From assembly GCA_018402565.1 (NCBI GenBank), contig JAGYIQ010000001.1, positions 310,001-374,000 of the forward strand: DNA of 64,000 nucleotides, given 5' to 3'. Both the position numbers and the translations under genes were made by a program. Below the pieces are notes generated by a model, which saw only the letters and a list, made by a program, of their open reading frames with translations, did no database searches and was not told the DNA's origin. Of this stretch, positions 39,418-48,793 are shown piece after piece (position 1 is the stretch's first letter; each line of letters starts with the position of its first letter). Source of the stretch: Pirellulaceae bacterium (GTDB taxonomy: Bacteria; Planctomycetota; Planctomycetia; Pirellulales; Pirellulaceae).

Positions 39418-40662
39418 ATGAGTCAGGGGTCCCACCAACCGCCGTCACCGATGGACGGTCGTGAAGTCGGCGGCGGGACTCCTGTGCTGGACGTGGCCAA
39501 CGCCCGAGTCACCAGCCTGGACGTGTTCCGTGGCTTGGTCATGTTCTTGATGTTGGCCGAGGTCTTGCGGTTGGCAAAGTTGGCCGACCACTTCCCGGCG
39601 GTGAGTTGGCTGCAATGGGTCAAGTTCCATACCACCCACGTGGCCTGGGTCGGCTGCTCCCTGCACGACTTGATCCAACCGGGTTTTTCGTTTTTAGTGG
39701 GTGCGGCTCTGCCCTTTTCGCTGGCCAAACGCCAGCAACAGGGGCAGTGGAACGGATGGATTTACTGGCATGCCGCTTGGCGGAGTTTGTTGTTGATCGC
39801 GCTGGGCCTGTTTGTGCGCAGCTTGAACTCAACGAGCACTAACTTCACCTTTGAGGACACGCTGGCGCAAATTGGCTTGGGCTATTTCCTGCTCTTTTTG
39901 CTCGCACGCGGCCCGCGTTCCTTGGCGCCCGTGGCCTTGGTCGTGGTGCTCCTGGGGTACGGATTGGCGTTCGCAGCCTATCGACCTCCGGCCGATTTTG
40001 ATTATGCGGCGGTCGGTGTTCCGGCCGACTGGCCGCAGCATCAAGAGGGCTGGGCCAGTGCCTGGAACAAGAACAGCAACTTGGCCTGGGCTTTTGATAC
40101 TTGGTTCCTCAACCTGTTCCCGCGGCCGGAACCGTTCCTCTATCATCCGGGCGGCTATGCCACCCTGAGTTTCATTCCGACACTGGGGACGATGTTGATG
40201 GGACTGCTGGCGGGTCGCTGGTTGTTGCACGAGCCGTCGGCCAAGCGGCGTTTGCTGTACCTCAGCGCCGCCGCTGGCCTGGGTTTGGCCCTGGGTTGGA
40301 GTTTGGACGTGGCGGGGATTTGTCCCATGGTCAAGCGGATCTGGACTCCCAGTTTCGCGTTATGGAGTGGTGGATGCTGCTTTGTGGCATTGGCGTTCTT
40401 CCATTTGGTTTGCGATGTGGGACGCTGGCGAGCTTGGAGTTTTCCGTTGGTCGTGATCGGCAGCAACTGCATCTTTGTCTACCTGCTCAACTGGACCATC
40501 AAGTTGTCGATCATCAGCGCCCTGCAGCGACATTTGGGGACCGACGTGTTTCAGGTGCTGGGCCCAGAGTACGAGGCGTTGTTGCTCGGGTTGGCCGTCT
40601 TGCTGGTATTTTGGCTGCTGCTGTTCTGGATGTATCGCCGCCGGATCTTTGTTAAACTGTAG
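39418..40662 (+). CDS. Heparan-alpha-glucosaminide N-acetyltransferase-like
   Basis: A membrane protein of 414 residues with about ten helices, of the DUF5009/HGSNAT-like acyltransferase family. The start of the membrane part, RVTSLDVFRGLVMFLMLAEVLRL, and the following HDLIQPGFSFLVGAALPFSL are characteristic. It may acylate glycans at the membrane using a cytoplasmic acyl donor, but the substrate is unknown. It lies between the DUF1080 gene and the fumarylacetoacetase unit on the same strand. Confidence 0.82.
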   Translation: MSQGSHQPPSPMDGREVGGGTPVLDVANARVTSLDVFRGLVMFLMLAEVLRLAKLADHFPAVSWLQWVKFHTTHVAWVGCSLHDLIQPGFSFLVGAALPFSLAKRQQQGQWNGWIYWHAAWRSLLLIALGLFVRSLNSTSTNFTFEDTLAQIGLGYFLLFLLARGPRSLAPVALVVVLLGYGLAFAAYRPPADFDYAAVGVPADWPQHQEGWASAWNKNSNLAWAFDTWFLNLFPRPEPFLYHPGGYATLSFIPTLGTMLMGLLAGRWLLHEPSAKRRLLYLSAAAGLGLALGWSLDVAGICPMVKRIWTPSFALWSGGCCFVALAFFHLVCDVGRWRAWSFPLVVIGSNCIFVYLLNWTIKLSIISALQRHLGTDVFQVLGPEYEALLLGLAVLLVFWLLLFWMYRRRIFVKL

Positions 40663-40691
40663 CCGCTTTTCTTCAGCGATAGGACTTTCCC

Positions 40692-41696
40692 ATGACAGAA
40701 CTCGCGAACACGCCCGCGGCGGCCCTGGAGCTGTTGCGGGGCTTGATCGATTATGCCGGCTTTTTTCCTCCGGCTGGCTTACCCGTGCCGCAGGCGTGGC
40801 TGAATTATGGTCACTACCAACGATCGCCCTGGAGTCCAATGCTGGGACGATTGGTGTTACCCGCCGGAAAGTTGACGGAGCTGGCGGAGGAAGTGATCGC
40901 CCCCGCGGCTGGCGCGACTGCGAGCGTGGCAGCGGACCCGTCGCCCACCAAGGCGGTCGCGATCAGCGCGGTTCTGCCGGGCCCTCAAGCCGATCCAGCC
41001 AACTTTGCGGTGGCGGTCTCAGCCATGCTCGCTTTCAACGATCGCTTTCCTACCGTCGCCGTGGTCGACACGATCGAATGTCGCGTCGATAGCGTGGAAG
41101 AATTTGAGTCTGCCCGCCGGACGCTGGACGCGGGGCCGTGGGCGTGTTTTTGGGAGCTGCCGCCGACTGCCATACTTCCTGATTTGTTGGCCGCCGTGCG
41201 ATTGGCGAACCACGCCGAGTCGACAGCGCGACACTTTGCCAAAATCCGTACGGGTGGCTTGGTCCCCGAGGCGATCCCGGCTTTGGAGCCGGTGGCCAAC
41301 TTCTTGGTCGAATGCGCCCGGCACGACGTGGGCTTCAAGGCGACGGCGGGGCTGCATCATCCCATCCGCTCCACGCATCCATTGACCTATCAACCCGCTG
41401 CGCCGTGTGGCTTGATGCATGGCTTTATCAACTTGTTCGTCGCCGCGATCGCCGCGCGGCACGGCTGGCAGGATCCGGAACGCTTGCTGCCGATCCTGAG
41501 TACCCAACAGGCGGCGGACTTCTCCCTGAACGACGACGCGATCGGCTGGCGCGACCAGACTTGGTCGATCGACCAAGTCCTTGCGACTCGCGTTGACTTC
41601 GCCCTGAGTTTTGGCTCCTGCTCATTCACCGAACCGGTGACCGACCTGCAGGCCTTGGGCTGGCTCCCTCCGCACTCTGAAAGCTTCCTCGCATGA
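40692..41696 (+). CDS. Conserved hypothetical upstream of fumarylacetoacetase
   Basis: A soluble 334-residue protein. The start LELLRGLIDYAGFFPPAGLPV and the late motif TAGLHHPIRSTHPL are striking, and FALSFGSCSFTEPVTDL near the end looks like a conserved closing block. No known enzyme signature is recognised. The stop overlaps the start of the fumarylacetoacetase gene (ATGA), so it is probably co-translated and may serve aromatic amino-acid breakdown. Confidence 0.75.
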   Translation: MTELANTPAAALELLRGLIDYAGFFPPAGLPVPQAWLNYGHYQRSPWSPMLGRLVLPAGKLTELAEEVIAPAAGATASVAADPSPTKAVAISAVLPGPQADPANFAVAVSAMLAFNDRFPTVAVVDTIECRVDSVEEFESARRTLDAGPWACFWELPPTAILPDLLAAVRLANHAESTARHFAKIRTGGLVPEAIPALEPVANFLVECARHDVGFKATAGLHHPIRSTHPLTYQPAAPCGLMHGFINLFVAAIAARHGWQDPERLLPILSTQQAADFSLNDDAIGWRDQTWSIDQVLATRVDFALSFGSCSFTEPVTDLQALGWLPPHSESFLA

Positions 41697-43033
41697 GAAC
41701 ACTCGATCATACGCATGATCCCACCGCGACTTCCTGGATCGAGACGGCCAACGATCCCCACGCGGTCTTTCCGCCGCAATCATTGCCTTATGGCGTTTTT
41801 CTGGCGGACGAGTGGCCACGCCCCGGAGTGGCCATCGGTGACCAAGTCGTGGATCTGACTGCTTTGGCGGAGGCCGGCCTGTTGAGCGCGGCCGCCACGG
41901 TGGCGATTCGCGATTATGTCGACTTGACGGGGCTGATGAGCTTGCCGGTCGCTGAACGCGTGGCACTGCGTCACCAACTGTTCGCCTTGTTGACCGATCC
42001 GAAGTCTCGCCTGGCGACCGATTCGCAACTACAACGCACCGCCCTCCGGCCGCTGGCGTCGGTCCAATTGCTCAAGCCAGTCGATGTGGGCGATTACTCA
42101 GATTTTTACGCCAGTCTGTATCACGCGACGAACGTGGGTAGCATGTTTCGACCGGACAATCCGCTGCTGCCGAATTGGAAGCATCTGCCCATCGGCTACC
42201 ATGGCCGCGCCAGCAGCTTGGTGGTCAGTGGCACGGCGGTTCAGCGGCCACAGGGACAACTGCCACCCGCTCAGGAGGGAGCCCATCCCACCTTCGGACC
42301 GTGTCGGCAATTGGATTATGAACTGGAGGTGGGGGCCTATTTGACCGGCGGGAATCCGCTGGGTCACCCGATCCCCCTGTCGGCGGCGGAAGATCATCTG
42401 TTCGGCATCAGCTTGGTCAACGACTGGTCGGCACGGGACATGCAACGTTGGGAATACCAGCCGCTCGGGCCGTTCTTGGCCAAGTCCTTTGCCACGACGG
42501 TTTCGTCCTGGGTCACGACCATGGAGGCGTTGGCCCCGTTTCGTTGCCCCGGTTTCACGCGTGGACCCGCGGATCCACCCTTGTTGCCCTATCTAGATTC
42601 CACCGAAAACGCTGACAGCGGCGGGCTGCAATTGCACTTGGAGGTCTACCTGTCCAGTGCCACGATGCGAGAACAACGCCTGCCACCGCTGCGGCTGAGC
42701 CACGGTTCGTTCGGCAACATGTACTGGACATTCGCTCAAATGCTCACGCATCACGCCAGCAACGGTTGCAATATCAACCCGGGCGACTTGATCGCCAGTG
42801 GCACGGTGAGTGGTGCGGAGCGCTCGTCGCGCGGTTGCCTGTTGGAGTTGACTTGGGATGGCGAGTACGGCCATCCGGTCCCCGGCTCGCAGCGGACACC
42901 GCTGCGACTCCCGTCGGGCGAGGAACGCCTGTTCTTGCAGGACGGGGACGAAGTGATTATTCAAGGTTGGTGCGAGAATTCGACCCACCGACGGATTCAC
43001 TTGGGCGAGTGTCGCGGGACGATTGTGGGCTAA
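41693..43033 (+). CDS. fahA: Fumarylacetoacetase
   Basis: FahA hydrolyses fumarylacetoacetate to fumarate and acetoacetate, the last step of tyrosine breakdown. The catalytic His lies in the DYSDFYASLYHATNVG block, and PIGYHGRASSLVVSGT and the metal-binding ISLVNDWSARDMQRWEY blocks are present. The 446-residue length is standard for the two-domain enzyme. It overlaps the preceding hypothetical gene by four bases and is followed by a YaiI-family gene after 19 bases. Confidence 0.95.
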   Translation: MRTLDHTHDPTATSWIETANDPHAVFPPQSLPYGVFLADEWPRPGVAIGDQVVDLTALAEAGLLSAAATVAIRDYVDLTGLMSLPVAERVALRHQLFALLTDPKSRLATDSQLQRTALRPLASVQLLKPVDVGDYSDFYASLYHATNVGSMFRPDNPLLPNWKHLPIGYHGRASSLVVSGTAVQRPQGQLPPAQEGAHPTFGPCRQLDYELEVGAYLTGGNPLGHPIPLSAAEDHLFGISLVNDWSARDMQRWEYQPLGPFLAKSFATTVSSWVTTMEALAPFRCPGFTRGPADPPLLPYLDSTENADSGGLQLHLEVYLSSATMREQRLPPLRLSHGSFGNMYWTFAQMLTHHASNGCNINPGDLIASGTVSGAERSSRGCLLELTWDGEYGHPVPGSQRTPLRLPSGEERLFLQDGDEVIIQGWCENSTHRRIHLGECRGTIVG

Positions 43034-43052
43034 ATTCGTCTGAAGGGTTGCC

Positions 43053-43556
43053 ATGGAAAGCGAGCCAACGCCACCGGTCGTACCGCCGCTGCGGTTGTGG
43101 GTGGATGCAGATGCCTGCCCGGTGGCCATCAAAGAAATCCTGTTTCGCACGGGCCGGCGACTGGGTGTGGAAGTGGTGCTGGTGTCGAACCAATCCCAAC
43201 GCGCGCCTCGAACCGCCGGTATCCGCGTGATCACCGTGCGGGACGGCGCCGACGTGGCGGACCATACGATCGTGGCCGAGATGTCAGCGGGGGATTTGGT
43301 GATCACTGGCGACATTCCATTGGCCGCGCGGGTGGTGGAGAAGCGGGGCATCGCTTTGGGTACCCGCGGCGAGGTCTTTGATGACGCTTCGGTCCACGCT
43401 CGTTTGGCCTCGCGCGACGTGATGGAACACCTGCGTTCCGCCGGCGTCCAGACCCACGGCCCGAAGCCACTCAGTGCCAAGGACGTGCAGACCTTCGCCA
43501 ACGCCTTGGATCGAACCCTGTCACGGCTGGTGCGCAGACGACCGGATAGGACCTAA
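43053..43556 (+). CDS. YaiI/YqxD (DUF188) family protein
   Basis: The 167 residues contain the family's WVDADACPVAIKEI motif near the start, VSNQSQRAP, and the acidic DLVITGDIPLAARVVEKR block, as in PIN-like nucleases. The role is not established. It sits directly behind fahA and could be read from the same transcript. Confidence 0.9.
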   Translation: MESEPTPPVVPPLRLWVDADACPVAIKEILFRTGRRLGVEVVLVSNQSQRAPRTAGIRVITVRDGADVADHTIVAEMSAGDLVITGDIPLAARVVEKRGIALGTRGEVFDDASVHARLASRDVMEHLRSAGVQTHGPKPLSAKDVQTFANALDRTLSRLVRRRPDRT

Positions 43557-43661
43557 CGCAGCCTTGTAGGCGAAGACCTGGGGGCGAAGTCCCGCAGTTA
43601 AACTCCTGGAGTCGACCGCCGTTGCTTCGCGGTCGCCGGTTTGTCACCTTGCGCGGGAGTC

Positions 43662-45323
43662 TTACATCCGGGCGGGTTGGCCGGGGTTGTCGGACCCGCG
43701 GGGCGAGGGTTCGCGGAGGCTTTCGTCCAGGTGACGGAACAGCGGGTAGAGGAAATAATCGATGACGCGACGTTTGCCGACTTGCAGCTCAATCTTGCAA
43801 GTCATGCCGGGAACAGCGCGGAAGTTGACCGGCTTGTTTTGAATCGTGCGATCATCGAGCGTCACGTAGGCGCGAAAGAACGTGGTTTCGGCGGCGCCTT
43901 CCTTTTTCTCGAAGGCCCCTTCGCTGATCGTCGCCAGATGGCCTTTTAGCGTCCCATGTTTTTGGTAGGGCAGCGCGTCCAGTTTGATGATGACGGAATC
44001 ACCGAGGCGGACATCGCCGATGTCCTTGCCAGCAATTTCAGCCTCGATCCGCAGCGGGTCCTTCAGAGGCATCAGCTTGAACAAGGGGTCGGTCTCTCGC
44101 ACGACGCTGCCGGAAGTGCGTTCGGAAGCCTCCAAGACAAAGAATTCGTCATAGGGCAAATCGGTTGGGACGCGTAACTCGGCCAACTCCATCAGGCGGA
44201 TGGCTTTGTCCAGATCGGCGGTCAACACGCTGATCTCGTTGGTCGTCTCCACGATCTTGCCACTGACTTCGGCCTGGCGATCGGCCGTCACACGCTCTTG
44301 ACGCCTTTCAGCGGCGACCAGGTCGTTCTGGATTTGCTTGTTTTGATTTTTAAGATTATTCACCTTCAGATCGACCTCTTGGCGATTCAGCTTTTGGCTC
44401 AGGTAGGCGTTTTCAGATTGGGCGCCGGTCTTGGCCAGGCTCCGCATGCGCTCTTCGACTTCGCGATGAATGACCAGGGCTTCTTCCAGGCCGCTCATTT
44501 CTTCGGTGTTGCCCTGAACTTTGGATTGCAGGCCAGCGATTTCAGCGGCAATTTCGGCCAATTGACTTTCGTAGGCCAGGCGTCGAGAGAGGAATAATGC
44601 CGCTTCCGCCTGCCAAGTGGGCGAGTCGGCTTGGCTGCCCAGGTCGAAGTCGGTTGCATTGGCTTGTTCGGCCACGAGCCGCGCCAAGCGCGCTTCGGCG
44701 GTGCGCATGCGGGCAGTCAGGCTGTCGAAATCAGCGGTCGGCATGGTGGCGTCGAGGGTGGCCAATAGATCGCCGGAGCGAACGATGTCGCCGAATCGGA
44801 CGTGGATTTGACGGATGGGCGACCCGGCCGCGGCTTGGATCATGACGGGGTCGGAGATCGGCACCAACTTGCCTTGGGCGACGACGAACGTTTCAATCTT
44901 GGTCCAATAGGCCCAAGCGATCGTGGTCAAAAGCAGCAGGGTGACGGTGTACAGGACCCACCGCAAACCGCCGGGGACTGGGGTGACCTCCAATTCAATG
45001 GCATCGGGTTGAAAGTCGACGAAGACGGGGCTGACGCGCTGTGGGGCCGGGTCGGCAGCGGCTTTTGCCCCGCGGGGGGCAGGCAATTGAGTGGGACTGC
45101 CGGGGTTACCACCGGTCGATGCGGCGGAGCTTGTGTTGGGTGAGGTTGGGCCGGAGGCAGCGGGATGCGGCGGCTGAGAACCGGGTGGGCCGAGTCGTCC
45201 TTCGCGGGCGGCCTGCACACGCTCGGACACGGCCTTGGCAATGCCCTGCTTCAACGCCTCACGCTGCTCGGGACTGATCAGGTCAGGTTCGCCGGATTCG
45301 ATTTGTTTTTGTGAATCGCTCAT
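43662..45323 (-). CDS. HlyD-family type I secretion adaptor
   Basis: The membrane fusion protein of a type I secretion system. A cytoplasmic Pro/Ser-rich N-terminus of about 120 residues precedes one membrane segment (WVLYTVTLLLLTTIAWAYW). A barrel-like VAQGKLVPISDPVMIQ segment, a long coiled coil (about 240-400) and a C-terminal barrel (LGDSVIIKLDALPYQKHG) follow. The C-terminus stops soon after, with a Pro/Arg-rich tail. It follows its ABC transporter after 84 bases. The outer-membrane TolC part is not here. Confidence 0.9.
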   Translation of the reverse strand: MSDSQKQIESGEPDLISPEQREALKQGIAKAVSERVQAAREGRLGPPGSQPPHPAASGPTSPNTSSAASTGGNPGSPTQLPAPRGAKAAADPAPQRVSPVFVDFQPDAIELEVTPVPGGLRWVLYTVTLLLLTTIAWAYWTKIETFVVAQGKLVPISDPVMIQAAAGSPIRQIHVRFGDIVRSGDLLATLDATMPTADFDSLTARMRTAEARLARLVAEQANATDFDLGSQADSPTWQAEAALFLSRRLAYESQLAEIAAEIAGLQSKVQGNTEEMSGLEEALVIHREVEERMRSLAKTGAQSENAYLSQKLNRQEVDLKVNNLKNQNKQIQNDLVAAERRQERVTADRQAEVSGKIVETTNEISVLTADLDKAIRLMELAELRVPTDLPYDEFFVLEASERTSGSVVRETDPLFKLMPLKDPLRIEAEIAGKDIGDVRLGDSVIIKLDALPYQKHGTLKGHLATISEGAFEKKEGAAETTFFRAYVTLDDRTIQNKPVNFRAVPGMTCKIELQVGKRRVIDYFLYPLFRHLDESLREPSPRGSDNPGQPARM

Positions 45324-45378
45324 AGGTGACTCGGTCCTGGGTCGGAGCCCGAAGCTGTCCGGTGTCGGGCAGCACGAG

Positions 45379-45412
45379 GTGAACTAACGTGTGAACTAAC
45401 GTGTGAACTAAC
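45379..45412. repeat. 12-bp tandem repeat between ABC and HlyD genes
   Basis: GTGAACTAACGT is present three times from 45379, 45391 and 45403; the third covers the stop codon of the ABC transporter gene. Confidence 0.75.
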
Positions 45413-47645
45413 GTTTGGCGAAACCTGCCTGTTGCCGCCACAGGTCTTGATATGTGGGACACGACTCCAGCAACTGGGGGTGCTTGCCTTTGCCCTCGAT
45501 CTGGCCATCCTTGAGCACGATGATCTGATCGCAGTTGGTCAGGGTCGACAGTCGGTGGGAGACGATCACCAAGGTGCGACCAGCAGCGATGCGATTGAGG
45601 TTGCGTTGCAGGATGGCTTCGCTCTCGGGGTCCAACGCGCTGGTGGCTTCGTCCAAGATCAATAACTTGGGGTCGGTCAGCAAGGCGCGGGCGATGGCCA
45701 GCCGTTGCTTCTGGCCGCCAGACAGGTTGGAGCCGCCCTCTTCCAGCATGGTGTCATAAGACTGGGTCATCCGTTCGATGAACTCGGCGGCGCCGGCCAA
45801 TCGAGCGGCATACACGATTTCCTGGAAACTGGCGTTGGTCCTGGCCATGGCAATGTTCTCGCGGACCGTGCCACGGAACAGAAAATTCTCTTGCAGGACC
45901 ACGCCGAGGTTCTGGCGGACGTGGCTAATGTCCAGTTCACGCATGTCCAAGCCGTCGACGCGGACCACGCCAGATTGGGCCTGGTACATACCTTGGATCA
46001 AGCGTGTGATCGTGGTTTTCCCCGAACCGCTGCGGCCCACGACGCCAAGGATGCTGCCGGCGGGGACCTGGAAGGAGACCCGGTCGAGTGCTGGTGCCGC
46101 GGTGGCATTGTACTGAAATGTGACTTTCTCAAACTCCAATTGCCCTCGCATGTCGATTCTCAGACCACGTCCCAAACCTTGTTCTGCCGGGTGGTTCATG
46201 ACGTTCCCGAGCATCTGCACGCTGAGCTTGGTCTCTTGGTAAGAGTGCACCAAAGATACCAGTTGGACCAACGGTCCAGTGACGCGACCAGCAATCATCT
46301 GGAAGGCGATCAGGCTACCGATGGACAATTGGTTGTCCGCCACCAAAGAAGCTCCCCAGAAGATGACGACCACGGTCATCATTTTCTCGAAGTACTTCGA
46401 TAGGCTCGTGGCGATCGCGCTGATGTGGCCGACACGAAAGTGGCTGCTGACGGATTGGGCCGAGACATCGTCCCATTTCTTTCGCTGAGCGGGTTCCATC
46501 GACAGTGCTTTAACGGTTTGCACGCCATGGATGGTCTCGACCAACATCGCTTGGCGTCCGCCCTCGGCCACGTACAACTCTTCCAAGCGACGGCGGTAGG
46601 GCCCCAGCAGCAAGCCGATGGTGATCATCAACAGTACAGCGAAGAACACAACAATCAGTGCCAGTTCGTAGCTGTACCAAAACAGGAGCGGAAGAAAAAT
46701 GAATAAGGCCGTGGAATCCAGCAGCGTCATAAAGACACTCCCCGAGAGGAACTCGCGGATCTTCGACGACTGTTGCATGTGCTTGGTCAGGACCCCCGCC
46801 GTGATGTGCTCAAAGAACGTCATCGGCAGGTTCAACATGTGACGAAAGGTACGCGTCGAGACCCGGATGTCGACCTTGCTGGTGGCGTAGAGCAGGAGGT
46901 AACTGCGGAGGTAGTTCAGCACCATGTCGAACACCAACGCGATACAGATGCCGATCGTGATCACTCGCAGGGTTTCGACGGCCGAGTTCACCAAGACCTT
47001 GTCGATGACGATCTGGAAGTACAGCGGCGTCACCAGGGCGATCAGGTGCAGGACCAAGGCCGCGACACCAACGTCAAGAAACGTGCGCCACTGTTTGACA
47101 AACTCCGGCAAGAACCAGGCGAAGCCAAAGGGCTGCTCTTTGTCCAGAATTGATATTTTTCGTTTGAGCAGCAGCGCTTGGCCGTCCCATTTCCCTTCCA
47201 ATTGCTCGCGAGTGATAAACAGGAAGCCTTGGCCGGCCGCCAGTGGATCGTAGACAGCAATCTTTTGCTGGGGTTCGCCGTCCTCGCCCATCTCCTCACG
47301 CAAGCCAACCAAAATGACCCAGTTGCCGTTGCTCAAGCGGGCCATGATCGGCCACGCCTTGCCGACTTTGCTCAGCTGTTTCCACTGGAGCGTGGTGAAT
47401 TTGGCCTTGAACTTGTGATCGTGAGCGATGCGGAGCAGTTTCCGCAGATTGGGCTCTTCGGTGGCCAGCGAGTGGTCCTGAGCGATGCGTTCGAAGTTGA
47501 CCTCGGAACCGTGGTGCCGGGCGATCAGCGCGAAGCACTTGAGCGCCGTATGAACCGGCGGCTGCTCGCGTGGAACCTCAGCGGTTGGATGGGAGGAATC
47601 GTGCGGCGGCAGTTCCGTCGGATTCTCTTCTGCAACTGGAGGCAT
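45408..47645 (-). CDS. Type I secretion ABC transporter, C39-like
   Basis: A 745-residue exporter of the HlyB/LapB kind. The N-terminal C39-like domain (about 30-165) has Thr where the peptidase Cys belongs (HTALKCFALIARHHG), so it is a substrate-binding domain, not a leader peptidase. A six-helix membrane domain follows, then a nucleotide-binding domain with Walker A GRSGSGKTT, signature LSGGQKQRLAIARALL and Walker B LLILDEATSALD. The substrate is probably a large RTX- or adhesin-type protein; none is next to it. It is co-oriented with the HlyD gene downstream. Confidence 0.93.
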   Translation of the reverse strand: MPPVAEENPTELPPHDSSHPTAEVPREQPPVHTALKCFALIARHHGSEVNFERIAQDHSLATEEPNLRKLLRIAHDHKFKAKFTTLQWKQLSKVGKAWPIMARLSNGNWVILVGLREEMGEDGEPQQKIAVYDPLAAGQGFLFITREQLEGKWDGQALLLKRKISILDKEQPFGFAWFLPEFVKQWRTFLDVGVAALVLHLIALVTPLYFQIVIDKVLVNSAVETLRVITIGICIALVFDMVLNYLRSYLLLYATSKVDIRVSTRTFRHMLNLPMTFFEHITAGVLTKHMQQSSKIREFLSGSVFMTLLDSTALFIFLPLLFWYSYELALIVVFFAVLLMITIGLLLGPYRRRLEELYVAEGGRQAMLVETIHGVQTVKALSMEPAQRKKWDDVSAQSVSSHFRVGHISAIATSLSKYFEKMMTVVVIFWGASLVADNQLSIGSLIAFQMIAGRVTGPLVQLVSLVHSYQETKLSVQMLGNVMNHPAEQGLGRGLRIDMRGQLEFEKVTFQYNATAAPALDRVSFQVPAGSILGVVGRSGSGKTTITRLIQGMYQAQSGVVRVDGLDMRELDISHVRQNLGVVLQENFLFRGTVRENIAMARTNASFQEIVYAARLAGAAEFIERMTQSYDTMLEEGGSNLSGGQKQRLAIARALLTDPKLLILDEATSALDPESEAILQRNLNRIAAGRTLVIVSHRLSTLTNCDQIIVLKDGQIEGKGKHPQLLESCPTYQDLWRQQAGFAKR

Positions 47646-48060
47646 GATGGGTGAACCGTTTCAAGGATCCTGAGCAACCTAGGCAAGCGCCTCACTTATG
47701 CCGCATGGACAGCCATTTGGCGGGGGATAACCGGGAAAAGTGTTGCTGGGGACGAGGGTTTAAGGCAGATTATAACAATCGTTCCGCCGATGACAAATTT
47801 TTCTGCTGTACGGGCAGCGGCAGGTTTAGCCTCGACCGAAGCTGTAACTTGACCGGAATCGGCCTGTCAGGCATACTCAGCCGGCAGCGGACCGAGATTG
47901 TCGGGGGTGGGCCGAGGGGCAGGTGCGGTCTGGGGCAGGTGTGTTCTGGGGCAGGTGTGGTCTGGGGCAGGTGTGTTGTGGGGCAGGTGTGTTGTTGTGC
48001 AGGGCTGCCTTCCGAGTGAAAGTGGTTGCCAATGGTTGGTGCTGGCCGAGAGGTGGCTCT
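47646..48060. other. 415-base gap containing the 16-bp tandem repeats
   Basis: It separates the divergent ABC exporter and a membrane protein. The only structure seen is the tandem repeat at 47916-47995 (listed separately); the left part shows no promoter consensus. Confidence 0.55.
47916..47995. repeat. Five 16-bp G-rich tandem repeats
   Basis: GGGGCAGGTG plus six variable bases recurs at 47916, 47932, 47948, 47964 and 47980, with a degenerate sixth at 47996. The core resembles the 14-bp repeat at 32268. Confidence 0.85.
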
Positions 48061-48750
48061 GTGACTCCTTCCCCAATCGACGGGACCTCGCCCCGAGCGG
48101 ACGACGGTAATCCGTTTGCAGATAACCCAGCCGATAACCCGTTTGCGGTGGGAGCATCGGTGGCCATCGCGCCGGTCGCGAAAGACAAATCGACCGATGA
48201 TGACGCCCAACTCCGACCGGTGGAGCCCCCCCGTCTATCTTGGGTCATCAGTCGCTGGACGCTGGTCTGTGTGATTAGCGCAATTCCCAGTTTTCTCTGG
48301 GGATTATCCACGATTGCCTACCAACAATGGCTGGCGATGCTTTTTGGCGTCGCAACCTTTATCGTCGGCTACGTTTGGTTGGATGTCCACACGGCGAAGT
48401 GGGAATGGCGTCAGAACTCGCGGTGGACGTCGGTGGTGCGAATTGGTTATTGGACTCGGATTGTGTGTTCAATGGTTCTTCCGGTGGGCATGTTCCTGGA
48501 TTTGTGGTGCGGGATGCTCTCGTACGGGATAGCCGAGTTTATTTGGAATGTTGCACGTTCTGTTTTTGGTGGCGACGGGCTCAGGGTTCAAGGGGGGCAG
48601 CAGCAGTCCTTTTTGTTTTGCTACATGATGACATTAGTGCAAGGCGTCACTTTAAATGTCTTCATGGCGGGATACATGCTGGTCATCGCGGGATTCATTG
48701 CGATAGGTCGGTCGTTGCAACGCTTGAATACCCCTCGAGAAAATGGTTAG
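48061..48750 (+). CDS. Multi-pass membrane hypothetical protein
   Basis: A GTG at 48061 (VTPSPIDGTSPRADDGNPF), with an AGAGG about nine bases upstream, gives 229 residues. The first 55 are disordered with two NPF motifs, followed by about four membrane segments (VCVISAIPSFLWGLSTIAY, WLAMLFGVATFIVGYVWLDV, IVCSMVLPVGMFLDLW, VFMAGYMLVIAGFIAIG). A longer frame up to 47923 runs into the tandem repeats and is not believed. No family recognised. Overlaps the region just before pepT. Confidence 0.65.
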   Translation: MTPSPIDGTSPRADDGNPFADNPADNPFAVGASVAIAPVAKDKSTDDDAQLRPVEPPRLSWVISRWTLVCVISAIPSFLWGLSTIAYQQWLAMLFGVATFIVGYVWLDVHTAKWEWRQNSRWTSVVRIGYWTRIVCSMVLPVGMFLDLWCGMLSYGIAEFIWNVARSVFGGDGLRVQGGQQQSFLFCYMMTLVQGVTLNVFMAGYMLVIAGFIAIGRSLQRLNTPRENG

Positions 48751-48793
48751 ACTGGGAAGGCCCAAACCCAGTCCCCTAGTCCGGAGAAATCGG

